A stretch of 64,000 bases of DNA from Marinobacter adhaerens HP15. GTDB lineage: Bacteria; Pseudomonadota; Gammaproteobacteria; Pseudomonadales; Oleiphilaceae. Every line of letters starts with the position of its first letter. Within the stretch, counting starts at the first letter, position 1. The stretch covers positions 744,001 through 808,000 of the forward strand of contig NC_017506.1 in the NCBI RefSeq assembly GCF_000166295.1, given 5' to 3'. The translations under genes and the position numbers were made by a program. The notes below the pieces were generated by a model. It did no database searches. It saw nothing but the letters and a program-made list of their open reading frames with translations, and had not been told where the DNA came from. Of the stretch, positions 17,957 through 27,112 are shown piece by piece.

Positions 17957-20188
17957 TCAGGCGGTCTTGCTCCGGAGGGTGCCGACAACCGCATCCAGGG
18001 CCCGATCAATCAATGCGCCCTGCTCAAGCAGAGTCAGCCGGCCACGGCGCATTTCATGGGCCAGTTCAATCCGGGTTTTCTCAATCACTTTCAGCCCCAT
18101 CCGATTCACAAAGACAAAGCAATCTGCCTCATCAATGATAGCGGACAGCTTGCAGCGGAAGTTTGCGCCATTAACCAGGCTGAACTCGACCCAGTTACCG
18201 ATCTGCATACCGTCTATCTGAGCGACATATTCAGACACGGCTGCGTCTTCCAATTCTTGCTGCCTGTTAGCCTTTTTCGAAGTGTGGCTTTCTGAATCAT
18301 CAACTGGCGTCGCACCTGCTTCCTCGCGAGGTTCAATCACCGCGTTGGTCCGGAATGCTTCAGCAAGCTCGTGTTTCAGTTGCCCCATCATTTCATCAAG
18401 TTTTGACGAATTATAGGAGACTTCCTCGAGTCCCGACCTTAGCGACTTCAGGAGGCTGGGAACCACGCGTACCCATTCGTCTCGTTCATTGTCCTCCTGA
18501 TGAGGGTGCAAGCACCAGATGAGGTCATCAACAACTTTCACGGTTGAATTCCATCGGTGTTCGACATCGTCTCTGAGATAGGCGAGGAAAAGAACGCGGC
18601 TCCACCCGTTCATTAGGATATCGTGAACAGGTTGCGGCATTTTATAACGGGAAACCTTCTCTTTCAGAAGGTTGTCGACGGTTTCTTGCGCCGCCTGGGA
18701 TTTAATTCGCCCCCTCTCGGATTCTCGGGTTCGCTGTTCGACAAGCGATGCTTTGCGATTCTCGCGCTCTAGAAACTCCTCGAACTCCTGATTGAGCTTT
18801 TCAAAAAGAGAAATGTCACCATCGAATTCGTTGAGGATTCGCTGAACGATATTATGAATCTGTCCATACAGCTTATCCTTTGACTTTTCGTCACTATTGC
18901 TCCAGCCAATACCCGCTCTGGCAAGCGAATTTAGCAGCCTGCGAGCAGGATGTGTGGCGCGACTGAAAAAGCTCTTGTCTCGCATAACCACTTTCAGGAT
19001 CGGAATCTGCAGACGGCTTATCAGAACCTGGACGGGAGCAGAGAGGTTGTAGTCGTCGAGAATGAACTCGAACAGCATGGAGACGAGATTGATCAGGTCT
19101 TCATCAACTTCGTTGAGTGCGGGTTGCCGTCCATCACCTTGGTCAGCTTCTTCCTGAAGTAGCTGGTGGACCAGTTGTCTGAGGTCTAAGCTTAGTGGCT
19201 CGCCATCACTTAAATTGCTTTGATTCTGCCAATGTGCGCCAGCAAGTGGCAGCGCATTGAGCAGGCTCGCTAATTCAGAGTCGCCGATAACTCGCAAGGA
19301 GGGATCAGATGCTCGAGGAGGTATGCCTGCGTTGGCCCTCTGTAATGCAAGCATCTGACGGATCTGTTCGAACACAGCGCTACTACCCGCTGCTTCCCGG
19401 CCACCTTCCAGAGTTTCAGTGCTTGCTGTATTCGATTCGTCTCTCTCTGAGCTTGAGCTCTGTTTTCCCGAGGCCTCATGATGCTGACCGGATTTGCCGT
19501 GATAACGGAAGTTCGGAATGATGCCGGCCTGGATCAGTATGCGGTTGGCTTCGTCCAGCAGCATGCCGAGGTTGGACACAACATAGCGGTCAAACTGCTT
19601 GAGCAGGATCAGGCGCTCACGAATCTGGATCTCAAGGGCCTGTATTGCCTCTGTGAACGCACTGCAAAGGTGTTCCGGTGCCATCGGATTGACCGGTGAT
19701 TCGTCGGTGGCTTCCGGGTACACCTGACTGAAACGGGTCTGGAGTTGCAGCAGTGGGCCCTGAAAGTGCGCCTTTGCCTTTGTGATCATGGCGTTGAGGG
19801 CAACCTGCTCCTCAAGGTCGTCATTGCCGACCAGGGCAAGAGTGTCGGCGCTGGCCTGCTTGCTCAGCTGTTCTTCCTGAAGCGGTCCGGTGTGAGGGGG
19901 GGTGGCAAAATATTGGGCAACGGTGTTCTGGAAATGCCGCTCGACACCCTTGCGCTTGATGCGAATTTCACGCATCGCCTCGAAGTACCGGTTCTGTTCG
20001 TTGTTGCTGCGGGCATTATTGGCCAGCTCGAACAGTGAATCGTCGACGGCGTCGAAGGCGCCCTGCAGCAAATCACCGAGCCCGGCGACAACCGTGTCCC
20101 GGATGCGGGTGACCTCCGCAGGAACCGGTCTGTTACTTCCGGCTTCCCTGTGTTCGCGGAGGTAATGTATGCCGGACTGCTTGTTCAT
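17957..20188 (-). CDS. DUF1631 family protein
   Basis: A 743-aa protein of the DUF1631 family, sometimes misannotated as thymidine phosphorylase. The N-terminal part is helical. The middle (residues about 220-300) is low-complexity and Ser/Glu-rich. The C-terminus (about 640-743) has a beta-rich segment GNWVEFSLVNGANFRCKLSA that resembles a PilZ-like barrel, though the RxxxR motif is not clear. AGGAG seven bases before the ATG at 20188 sets the start. G+C drops inside the gene (24/60 and 23/60 in the two 60-base blocks from 18781). Function is unknown; it is operonic with the TonB-like gene. Confidence 0.85.
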   Translation of the reverse strand: MNKQSGIHYLREHREAGSNRPVPAEVTRIRDTVVAGLGDLLQGAFDAVDDSLFELANNARSNNEQNRYFEAMREIRIKRKGVERHFQNTVAQYFATPPHTGPLQEEQLSKQASADTLALVGNDDLEEQVALNAMITKAKAHFQGPLLQLQTRFSQVYPEATDESPVNPMAPEHLCSAFTEAIQALEIQIRERLILLKQFDRYVVSNLGMLLDEANRILIQAGIIPNFRYHGKSGQHHEASGKQSSSSERDESNTASTETLEGGREAAGSSAVFEQIRQMLALQRANAGIPPRASDPSLRVIGDSELASLLNALPLAGAHWQNQSNLSDGEPLSLDLRQLVHQLLQEEADQGDGRQPALNEVDEDLINLVSMLFEFILDDYNLSAPVQVLISRLQIPILKVVMRDKSFFSRATHPARRLLNSLARAGIGWSNSDEKSKDKLYGQIHNIVQRILNEFDGDISLFEKLNQEFEEFLERENRKASLVEQRTRESERGRIKSQAAQETVDNLLKEKVSRYKMPQPVHDILMNGWSRVLFLAYLRDDVEHRWNSTVKVVDDLIWCLHPHQEDNERDEWVRVVPSLLKSLRSGLEEVSYNSSKLDEMMGQLKHELAEAFRTNAVIEPREEAGATPVDDSESHTSKKANRQQELEDAAVSEYVAQIDGMQIGNWVEFSLVNGANFRCKLSAIIDEADCFVFVNRMGLKVIEKTRIELAHEMRRGRLTLLEQGALIDRALDAVVGTLRSKTA

Positions 20189-20318
20189 GGCAGACTCCTG
20201 TTTACGCCTCAACCGGATACATGACCGAGCTTGAAATCCTTGGATTCTCGTTATTGGTTAAATTTACCGCATTTTGCCCAAAGTTAACATGACCAAACGC
20301 TAACGTGGGAGCAAATTC

Positions 20319-20348
20319 AAAAAAACACGGGGTGCCCAACAGGCACCC
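20319..20348 (-). terminator. Rho-independent terminator of the Yip1 gene
   Basis: Read on the minus strand, GGGTGCC, loop TGTTG, GGCACCC, then CGTG and seven T. It lies 36 bases beyond the Yip1-family stop. Confidence 0.75.
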
Positions 20349-20383
20349 TCGTGCAGATAACTGACTTGCAAGAGAATTTGCGG

Positions 20384-20986
20384 TCAGTTGACGTAAACCG
20401 GGCCTATGCCCATGCTCCAGATAACGACACTGATGGCGAGCAGGGCAACAAACATAACCAGGCCAACCGTCAGGACTGCAGAAGCGAACATGAACCCCTT
20501 GTCCGCCGGGATCTTCATCAGAATCGGTAGCCCTTCGTAAAGCAGGTAGACCGCGTAGGCAACCGCCACCAGGCCTGCCAGCATATTCACCCATATGTTC
20601 GGATACGCGGCGATTACGCCAATCAGGAAAATCGGGGTTGCCGTGTACGCCGCCAGAGCAACGCCTCTGGGCGTCCGTTCCACCGCATCATACGTTGCGG
20701 CGAAAAAATCAATGAACTTGCCGAGTATAAAAATGCCGGCAAGCATGGCCGCGTAGAAAAGTGTGGATAGCTGGAGTGCGCTCGTTACCGACAGTTTGGT
20801 GATCTGGCCATCACCAATTTGCCAGCCTACCTGGGTTGTTCCGATGAAGCCGGCAACCGCAGGGATCAATGCCAGCAGCAGAATGTGGCCGGCGTACAGT
20901 CTTGTGACAGTCTCGGATTCATTGCGGATCGCCTCCCACTCCCGGTCGGGATGGGCGAGCAGGCCAAACGTGTGTGTCAGACTCAT
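20384..20986 (-). CDS. Yip1-family membrane protein
   Basis: A 200-aa integral membrane protein with five likely helices. The N-terminal segment THTFGLLAHPDREWEAIRNE is the usual start of bacterial Yip1-domain proteins. It is followed by helices such as ILLLALIPAVAGFIG and LFYAAMLAGIFILG. Function is not known; members are often linked to membrane organisation. It has its own terminator and is separated from the CorC-like gene by 157 bases holding an 8-bp inverted repeat. Confidence 0.78.
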   Translation of the reverse strand: MSLTHTFGLLAHPDREWEAIRNESETVTRLYAGHILLLALIPAVAGFIGTTQVGWQIGDGQITKLSVTSALQLSTLFYAAMLAGIFILGKFIDFFAATYDAVERTPRGVALAAYTATPIFLIGVIAAYPNIWVNMLAGLVAVAYAVYLLYEGLPILMKIPADKGFMFASAVLTVGLVMFVALLAISVVIWSMGIGPVYVN

Positions 20987-21093
20987 GGACGTATTCCTTG
21001 TGATTGTTTTTGTATCGCACGCTCCTTCAGTGTTGGTGGGGGATCACCGGGGGTCAAGCTGGCGGTTAAATTTTGATCTTTCAAGAACGGAAG

Positions 21094-21120
21094 GCGCTAT
21101 AACCGAAGGGTCTATAGCGC
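21094..21120. repeat. Inverted repeat between the CorC-like and Yip1 genes
   Basis: GCGCTATA (21094-21101) and TATAGCGC (21113-21120) form a perfect 8-bp palindrome around 11 bases. It lies 24 bases past the CorC-like stop and could be a weak terminator or an operator for the Yip1 gene. Confidence 0.45.
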
Positions 21121-21143
21121 GATAGGGAGGAGGTGTCCGGGTT

Positions 21144-22430
21144 TTACTGTTTCAGTGACAGAGAACGTTTTTTGCGTTTTTTCGGGTGCACAATGGCTGC
21201 TTTCACGACATTGTCCTTGATCTGCAGCACTTCTACCCGATGGCCGTCCACTTTCAGGCAGACGTTGGTGTCGGGGATGTTCTCCAGGGTTTCGGTAATC
21301 AGCCCGTTGAGGGTTTTGGGGCCATCGGTAGGGAGCTTCCAGCCCAGGGTCTTGTTGATGGTTCGAACGGCGGAAGTGCCATCGATAATGAACGTGCCGT
21401 TGTCCTGCGGAATGATGTCCGGGCTGGTGGCGGCATAGTCCGTCGTAAAGTCGCCGACGATCTCTTCAAGTATGTCTTCCAGTGTCGCGAGGCCAAGAAC
21501 GTCGCCGTATTCATCGACAACAACGCCGAACCGTCGACGACCTTTCTGGAAGTTGATCAGTTGGGTGTTCAGGGGCGTGCTTTCCGGGATGAAATAGGGT
21601 TCCTGGCAAAGCTGCATGATCATGGCCTTGTTGATTTCCTCCTGTTGCAGCAGTTTGGAAGCGCTGCGCAGGTGCAGTATGCCCTGAATGTTATTGATGT
21701 CGCCCTTGAAGACTGGAAGCCGGGTATGCTGGCTGCTGCGCAGTTGGCGCAGAATGGTGTCGGTGTCGTCTTCCAGGTCGATACCCACTACCTCGTTTCT
21801 CGGCACCATGATGTCATTCACGGTCACTTTTTCCAGATCCAGAATGCTGACCAGCATGTCCTTGTGCTTGGCGGGTATCAGGGCGCCTGCCTCGTTCACC
21901 AGTGTTCGCAGTTCTTCCCGGCTGAGGTGGTCGTTGGCAGCGTCTGCGGCGGAAACGCCCAGCAGTTTCAGTATGCCTCCGGTGAACAGGTTCACCGCCC
22001 AGACAATCGGATACAGGATTTTCAGCAGCGGACCGAGTATGTAACTGGCCGGAAAGGCAATTTTTTCGGGAAATAGTGCTGCAAGGGTTTTCGGAGTGAC
22101 TTCTGCGAAGATCAGAATCACGATGGTCAGCAGGATGGTGGCAATCGCGATGCCGGCATCGCCCCAGACCCGAATCGCGATAACCGTGGCGATCGAAGAG
22201 GCGAAGATGTTCACGAAGTTGTTGCCGATCAGGATGACGCCGATCAGCTGGTCGGTTCGTTGCAGCAAGCCCTGGGCGCGCTTGGCACCTTTATGGCCGG
22301 TTTTGGCCATATGTTTGAGACGATATCGGTTGAGCGACATCATCCCCGTCTCGGAGCTCGAGAAGAAACCGGAAAGGAGGATCAGTCCGACCAGGAGAAT
22401 AAACAGCGCGGTGAGCGATGTTTCGTTCAA
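21144..22430 (-). CDS. CorC/HlyC-family (CNNM, DUF21) membrane protein, YfjD-like
   Basis: A 428-aa protein with an N-terminal DUF21 membrane domain (LFILLVGLILLSGFFSSSETG), a CBS pair (DIMVPRNEVVGID to GLATLEDILEEIVGDF) and a C-terminal CorC_HlyC domain with INKTLGWKLP and TLNGLITETLENIP. The family is linked to magnesium or cobalt efflux. A TTG start at 22430 is supported by AAGGA eight bases upstream, since no ATG comes before the first helix. It lies 85 bases after ypjD on the same strand. Confidence 0.9.
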   Translation of the reverse strand: MNETSLTALFILLVGLILLSGFFSSSETGMMSLNRYRLKHMAKTGHKGAKRAQGLLQRTDQLIGVILIGNNFVNIFASSIATVIAIRVWGDAGIAIATILLTIVILIFAEVTPKTLAALFPEKIAFPASYILGPLLKILYPIVWAVNLFTGGILKLLGVSAADAANDHLSREELRTLVNEAGALIPAKHKDMLVSILDLEKVTVNDIMVPRNEVVGIDLEDDTDTILRQLRSSQHTRLPVFKGDINNIQGILHLRSASKLLQQEEINKAMIMQLCQEPYFIPESTPLNTQLINFQKGRRRFGVVVDEYGDVLGLATLEDILEEIVGDFTTDYAATSPDIIPQDNGTFIIDGTSAVRTINKTLGWKLPTDGPKTLNGLITETLENIPDTNVCLKVDGHRVEVLQIKDNVVKAAIVHPKKRKKRSLSLKQ

Positions 22431-22515
22431 AAGAGGTGTCCTTATATTGCTGACAAGTAGCGAAAATAGGGTTTCGGCGAGCGTTGTGTCAAGAGAATAA
22501 CCGGTGCTTCCGGTG

Positions 22516-23322
22516 TCAGACGCCGCGCTGGAAGATCAGTTCCAGCACAAACTTGCTGCCGTAGAAGGCCAGCATCAGGAGTGCGCAGCCAGCGAGGGTC
22601 CAACGGCTGGCGGTGATGCCCCTCCAGCCTTTGGTGTAACGACCAATCAGGAGCGCCACAAACACAAGCAGGGACAGGATCGAGAACAGGGTCTTGTGGG
22701 CGAGATTCTGGGCAAAGAGATCCTCTATAAAGAGGGCGCCGGTCACAATGGCCAGAATCAGCATGACGACGCCGGCCCAGACCATCTCGAACAGCAGCGA
22801 CTCCATGGTTTGCAGAGGCGGCAGGTTACGAACCAGCAGGCTGTTGTAATTGTGCTTCAGTTGGCGATTCTGGAAGTAAAGTAGAACCGCCTGGATGGCC
22901 GCCAGAGTAAAGAGGCTGTAGGCTGTCACCGAAAGCGCAATATGGGAGAGCATGCCGTAGCTTTGCTCGGACACCAGTCTCGAGGGTCCATGGGTAACCA
23001 GGGCGAGAATAATGGTGAGGCCGGCCAGCGGGTACACGCCGAGAAACAGGCTTTGCACCGGCTTTTTAAGGTTGAGTCCCAATAGAAGGAAGACGATCAG
23101 CCAGGAAATAAGCACGGAGCTTTTGAAAAAACTGAAATCGAAGCCGCCGTCGTGGTGGACTGTCTGGCCAATGAGAAGTCCGTGGCTGGTCAGGGCGAGA
23201 ACGCCAATCAGGGTAGTAATGGCAATGTTGCTTTGAACCCGGCCCCTGAAATGCAGGGCCTGCAGCGCGGTACCAACGCTGTAAAGAAAAAGAGAGGTGA
23301 CCGCGAGAATCAGCGTTCCCAT
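22516..23322 (-). CDS. ypjD: CcsA/YpjD-type cytochrome c assembly membrane protein
   Basis: A 268-aa protein with about eight hydrophobic helices, of the CcmF/CcsA cytochrome-c-assembly family, as in E. coli YpjD. Helices include LLIGQTVHH, LISWLIVFLLLGL and YGMLSHIALSVTAYSLFTLAAIQAVLL, with family histidines in SHIALS and NLAHKTLFS. The ATG at 23322 with AAGGA upstream is preferred over a GTG at 23340. Its divergent position next to ffh is conserved in gammaproteobacteria. The exact role of YpjD is not established. Confidence 0.87.
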   Translation of the reverse strand: MGTLILAVTSLFLYSVGTALQALHFRGRVQSNIAITTLIGVLALTSHGLLIGQTVHHDGGFDFSFFKSSVLISWLIVFLLLGLNLKKPVQSLFLGVYPLAGLTIILALVTHGPSRLVSEQSYGMLSHIALSVTAYSLFTLAAIQAVLLYFQNRQLKHNYNSLLVRNLPPLQTMESLLFEMVWAGVVMLILAIVTGALFIEDLFAQNLAHKTLFSILSLLVFVALLIGRYTKGWRGITASRWTLAGCALLMLAFYGSKFVLELIFQRGV

Positions 23323-23354
23323 GACTTCCTTATTAACCACTGTTCTGACTGGGG

Positions 23355-23376
23355 ATCGGCGCTGGTTTGCGCCGAT
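23355..23376. repeat. Perfect hairpin in the ypjD-ffh divergent region
   Basis: ATCGGCGC (23355-23362), loop TGGTTT, GCGCCGAT (23369-23376). It lies 32 bases beyond the ypjD start, between two divergent genes, so it is not an end-of-gene terminator for either. A TATAAT at 23413-23418 downstream may be the ffh -10. Confidence 0.5.
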
Positions 23377-23504
23377 TTGACCGGGCTGGTCGTTTCAGGG
23401 CGATAGTCTGGTTATAATGTCGCGATTATGCAACTGGAATCAAGGAGTCGTCGCCGGCTCTGCCGATTCACGCACTCAATTTATCCGGGGTACGGAAGAG
23501 CAAC

Positions 23505-24896
23505 ATGTTTGAGAACCTCCAAGACCGACTTTCCGGCAGTCTGCGCAAGATTTCCGGCCAGGCGCGCCTCACTGATGACAATATAAAGGACACCCTGCGG
23601 GAAGTGCGCATGGCGCTGCTGGAGGCGGATGTCGCCCTGCCGGTGGTGAAGGACTTTGTTGAGGGCGTCCGCAAGCGTGCCATTGGCCAGGAGGTGCAGC
23701 GCAGTCTGACGCCGGGCCAGGTCTTTGTGAAAGTTGTCCAGCAGGAGCTGGAACGCGTCATGGGCGAGGGTAATGAATCCCTCAATCTGAACGTCCAGCC
23801 GCCGGCCGTAGTCATGATGGCGGGTCTGCAGGGTGCAGGTAAGACGACCACGGTCGCCAAACTCTCGCGCTTCCTTAAAGAGCGGCAGAAAAAATCCGTC
23901 CTGGTGGTCAGCGCCGACGTCTACCGTCCGGCGGCGATTCGCCAGTTGGAAACCCTCGCTGGCGAAGTGGGTGTCGAGTTCTTCCCGAGCACTGCCGATC
24001 AGGACCCGGTTGATATTGCCGAGGGTGCCATTGCCGCGGCCAGGAAGAAGCACATTGATGTGGTAATTCTTGATACCGCCGGCCGACTCCACGTCGACGA
24101 ACAGATGATGGGAGAGATTGGTCGGCTGCATAAAGCGGTCAACCCGGTTGAAACCCTGTTCGTGGTCGATGCCATGACGGGCCAGGATGCCGCCAACACC
24201 GCCAAGGCGTTCAACGATGCCCTGCCGCTGACCGGCGTGGTGCTGACCAAGACCGATGGCGATGCCCGTGGCGGTGCCGCCTTGTCTGTTCGTCACATTA
24301 CCGGTAAGCCGATCAAGTTCCTGGGTGTTGGTGAAAAGTCTGATGCGCTGGAGCCGTTCTATCCGGACCGGGTTGCCTCCCGGATCCTGGGTATGGGCGA
24401 TGTGCTCTCGCTGATCGAAGAGGCAGAGCGCAAGCTTGATCAGAAGAAGGCCCAGAAGCTCACCAAGAAAATCAAGAAGGGCAAAAGCTTCGATCTGGAG
24501 GATTTTCGGGATCAGCTTCAGCAGATGAAGAACATGGGTGGCATCGGTGGCCTGCTCGACAAGTTGCCCGGCATGGGGCAGATGGCCCGGGTGGCGCAGC
24601 AACAGGTCAACGACAAGTCCATGGGGCAGATGGAGGCGATCATTTGCTCCATGACGCCAAAAGAGCGGCGTTACCCGGATGTGATCAACAATTCCCGCAA
24701 GCGCCGTATCGCCACGGGGTCTGGAACCCAGATCCAGGACGTCAATCGTCTGCTGAAGCAGCACAAGCAAATGCAGAAGATGATGAAAAAGTTTGGCAAG
24801 AAAGGCGGTATGGCGAATATGATGCGCGGCATGGGCGGCATGATGCCCCCTGGCGGCGGTGGGGGAGGCGGAATGCCCCCGTTTGGCCGTATGTAA
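23505..24896 (+). CDS. ffh: Signal recognition particle protein Ffh
   Basis: A 463-aa SRP54-type GTPase that binds signal sequences on nascent chains and pairs with FtsY and 4.5S RNA. The N domain (residues 1-90), the G domain with GLQGAGKTTT, DTAGRLHVD and TKTDGDARGGA, and the methionine-rich M domain with GDVLSLIEEAE and the RNA-binding SMTPKERR...RKRRIATGSG are all intact. The tail is Gly/Met/Pro-rich. It precedes the rpsP operon by 163 bases. The 4.5S RNA gene is not in the window. Confidence 0.97.
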   Translation: MFENLQDRLSGSLRKISGQARLTDDNIKDTLREVRMALLEADVALPVVKDFVEGVRKRAIGQEVQRSLTPGQVFVKVVQQELERVMGEGNESLNLNVQPPAVVMMAGLQGAGKTTTVAKLSRFLKERQKKSVLVVSADVYRPAAIRQLETLAGEVGVEFFPSTADQDPVDIAEGAIAAARKKHIDVVILDTAGRLHVDEQMMGEIGRLHKAVNPVETLFVVDAMTGQDAANTAKAFNDALPLTGVVLTKTDGDARGGAALSVRHITGKPIKFLGVGEKSDALEPFYPDRVASRILGMGDVLSLIEEAERKLDQKKAQKLTKKIKKGKSFDLEDFRDQLQQMKNMGGIGGLLDKLPGMGQMARVAQQQVNDKSMGQMEAIICSMTPKERRYPDVINNSRKRRIATGSGTQIQDVNRLLKQHKQMQKMMKKFGKKGGMANMMRGMGGMMPPGGGGGGGMPPFGRM

Positions 24897-25059
24897 AAAG
24901 CCTTACATGGAAAACGGGGAAACAACTGGTTTTGCTGTTTTCTTTGGCGCTTTTTTAGCATAGAATAGCGCCCCTTTCGAGTATGGGTCTTCGCGTCAGC
25001 TGGTGTTCAGCAGGCGTGAATCGTACAAAGTTCGTTCAACAGAACAGGATATTGGTTAA

Positions 25060-25299
25060 ATGGTAATTATCCGTTTGGCTCGTGGCGGCTCCAAGAAGCG
25101 CCCGTTCTACCATCTGACAGTCACCGACAGCCGCAAATCCCGCGACGGTCGTTTCATTGAGCGCGTAGGTTTCTTCAACCCGGTAGCCCGTGGTCAGGAA
25201 GAGAGTCTTCGCGTTGATCGTGATCGTGTCAATTTCTGGCTCGGTCAGGGCGCGCAGACCAGCGAGCGCGTTGCACAGCTGCTGAAGGCTGCTGGGTAA
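25060..25299 (+). CDS. rpsP: 30S ribosomal protein S16
   Basis: A 79-aa ribosomal protein with the family opening [20 protein letters not shown] followed by [19 protein letters not shown]. It is the first gene of the conserved rpsP-rimM-trmD-rplS operon. The 163-base leader after ffh contains TAGAAT at 24961-24966, a likely -10. Length is normal. Confidence 0.97.
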   Translation: MVIIRLARGGSKKRPFYHLTVTDSRKSRDGRFIERVGFFNPVARGQEESLRVDRDRVNFWLGQGAQTSERVAQLLKAAG

Positions 25300-25326
25300 G
25301 ACAGTACTGACACCGGGGTTTATGGC

Positions 25327-25854
25327 ATGACACAGAATTCGCAGGAAACTGTGATCGGCCGGATTACCTCGGTGTTTGGGGTCAAAGGATGGCTTAAAGT
25401 CTTTTCCTACACAGACCCCAAGGAAGGAATACTGAACTATCCCGATTGGACTCTTGATCTGGATGGCAAGCGTATTCCGGCCAAGCTTGAGGAAGGCCGC
25501 CGCCAGGGGCAGGGGATCGTCGTCAGGCTGAAAGGTATTAACGACCGTGATCTGGCCCGCACGTATTGTGGTGCCGAAGTCAGGGTTTCCACTGCTGAAT
25601 TGCCGCCGCTTCCCGATGGGGAGTACTACTGGTTTCAGTTGGAAGGTCTTGATGTGTTCACGGTAGATGATGAGTGCCTTGGTAAAGTGCACCATCTGAT
25701 GGAAACCGGATCCAACGATGTTCTGGTGGTGCAGGCAACAGCAGGCTCCATTGATCAACGTGAGCGTCTGATCCCCTATCTGCCGGGCGAAGTGGTGCAG
25801 AGTGTTGATCTCGCCGCAAAGCAAATGGTGGTGGACTGGGATCCGGAGTTCTGA
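25327..25854 (+). CDS. rimM: Ribosome maturation factor RimM
   Basis: A 175-aa factor for 30S 3'-domain assembly that binds S19. The N-terminal RimM barrel has IGRITSVFGVKGWLKVFSYTD. The PRC-barrel half has YYWFQLEGLDVFTVDDECLG and the closing LIPYLPGEVV. It lies 27 bases after rpsP and three bases before trmD. Confidence 0.96.
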   Translation: MTQNSQETVIGRITSVFGVKGWLKVFSYTDPKEGILNYPDWTLDLDGKRIPAKLEEGRRQGQGIVVRLKGINDRDLARTYCGAEVRVSTAELPPLPDGEYYWFQLEGLDVFTVDDECLGKVHHLMETGSNDVLVVQATAGSIDQRERLIPYLPGEVVQSVDLAAKQMVVDWDPEF

Positions 25855-25857
25855 CGG

Positions 25858-26604
25858 GTGTGGATTGGCGCAGTCAGTCTGTTCCCGGAGATGTTCGGTG
25901 CGGTGACGGATTACGGGATCACAGGGCGTGCGGTTCGGGATGGTCTGCTGACCTTTCGGACCTGGAATCCCCGTGAATTTACCCAGGACCGGCATCGCAC
26001 GGTAGATGACCGGCCCTATGGTGGCGGCCCGGGCATGCTGATGAAAATTCAGCCCCTGAGGGACGCAATCCATGCGGCACGGGAATCGGCACCCGGAAAC
26101 CCCTGTGTGGTTTACCTGTCGCCCCAGGGTGAGACGCTGAACCAGTCTGTTGTCGAGTCGCTCGCGGCAGAACAGCAACTGATTCTGGTGGCGGGCCGGT
26201 ACGAGGGTGTTGATGAGCGCCTGATAGCGACGGAAGTCGATCGGGAAGTGTCACTGGGCGATTTTGTGCTGTCCGGTGGCGAACTGGCAGCGATGGCTGT
26301 TATCGATGCGGTTACACGCCTCATCCCCGGAGCGCTGGGTCATGCGCAGTCGGCAGAGCAGGATTCTTTCGCCGACGGTTTGCTGGATTGTCCGCACTAC
26401 ACCCGGCCCGAGGTTTACGAAGGTCAGGCGGTGCCGGATGTTTTATTGGGCGGTCACCATGATCAGATCCGGCGTTGGCGGCTCAAGCAGTCGCTGAGGC
26501 GAACCCGGGAGCGACGCCCCGACCTGCTGGAAAAGCGGGTGTTTACGGAGGAAGAGCGTGAGCTGCTGGAAGAGATTTTGAACGAACCGGGTGCCTCTGA
26601 ATAA
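25858..26604 (+). CDS. trmD: tRNA (guanine-N1)-methyltransferase TrmD
   Basis: A 248-aa SPOUT-class enzyme that makes m1G37 in tRNA, preventing +1 frameshifts. It shows [11 protein letters not shown], the conserved [13 protein letters not shown] and the knot motifs [23 protein letters not shown] and [12 protein letters not shown]. The GTG at 25858 is the start, three bases after rimM. It is the third gene of the operon. Confidence 0.97.
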   Translation: MWIGAVSLFPEMFGAVTDYGITGRAVRDGLLTFRTWNPREFTQDRHRTVDDRPYGGGPGMLMKIQPLRDAIHAARESAPGNPCVVYLSPQGETLNQSVVESLAAEQQLILVAGRYEGVDERLIATEVDREVSLGDFVLSGGELAAMAVIDAVTRLIPGALGHAQSAEQDSFADGLLDCPHYTRPEVYEGQAVPDVLLGGHHDQIRRWRLKQSLRRTRERRPDLLEKRVFTEEERELLEEILNEPGASE

Positions 26605-26641
26605 TCAGGGCATTAACAGATTGGGTATCAGGAGCATTACG

Positions 26642-26998
26642 ATGAGCGGCAAGAACAACATCATCAGTCAACTTGAAGCAGAACAGATGACCAAGGAAAT
26701 CCCCGCGTTTGCGCCGGGTGACACCGTGGTCGTTCAGGTTCGCGTAACCGAGGGTAACCGTGAGCGTCTTCAGGCGTTCGAAGGTGTCGTCATCGGCAAG
26801 CGTAACCGTGGCATGAACTCCTCTTTCACCGTACGTAAGATCTCCTACGGTGTCGGTGTTGAGCGTACTTTCCAGAGCTTCTCAAAGCTGATCGAAAGCA
26901 TCAGTGTGAAGCGTCGTGGCGATGTTCGCCAGGCCAAGCTTTACTACCTGCGCGACCTGTCTGGCAAGGCGGCTCGTATCAAGGAAAAGCTGGGCTGA
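26642..26998 (+). CDS. rplS: 50S ribosomal protein L19
   Basis: A 118-aa protein with the family core [34 protein letters not shown] and GVGVERTF. The ATG at 26642 has AGGAG upstream and gives the normal length; the frame is open to 26591 but adds no conserved sequence. It closes the operon and is followed by a strong terminator. Confidence 0.97.
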   Translation: MSGKNNIISQLEAEQMTKEIPAFAPGDTVVVQVRVTEGNRERLQAFEGVVIGKRNRGMNSSFTVRKISYGVGVERTFQSFSKLIESISVKRRGDVRQAKLYYLRDLSGKAARIKEKLG

Positions 26999-27024
26999 TC
27001 AGCAGTGCGCTGAACAGCAGTCAG

Positions 27025-27052
27025 AAAAAGGCAGCCGAGGGCTGCCTTTTTT
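27025..27052 (+). terminator. Rho-independent terminator of the rpsP-rplS operon
   Basis: Five A, GGCAGCC (27030-27036), loop GAG, GGCTGCC (27040-27046), six T. It begins 27 bases after the rplS stop; the A/T flanks could extend the stem and let it work weakly on the other strand. Confidence 0.92.
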
Positions 27053-27112
27053 GTGTCTGAGGTTTCGGTATGCTTGGTGTGTTGTGGGACCTATGCAGTC
27101 TGGGAACTTGCC

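Noticed and set aside
23481..24770. 429-aa open frame on the minus strand across ffh
   Set aside because: Antisense shadow of ffh; no domain or ribosome-binding site of interest.
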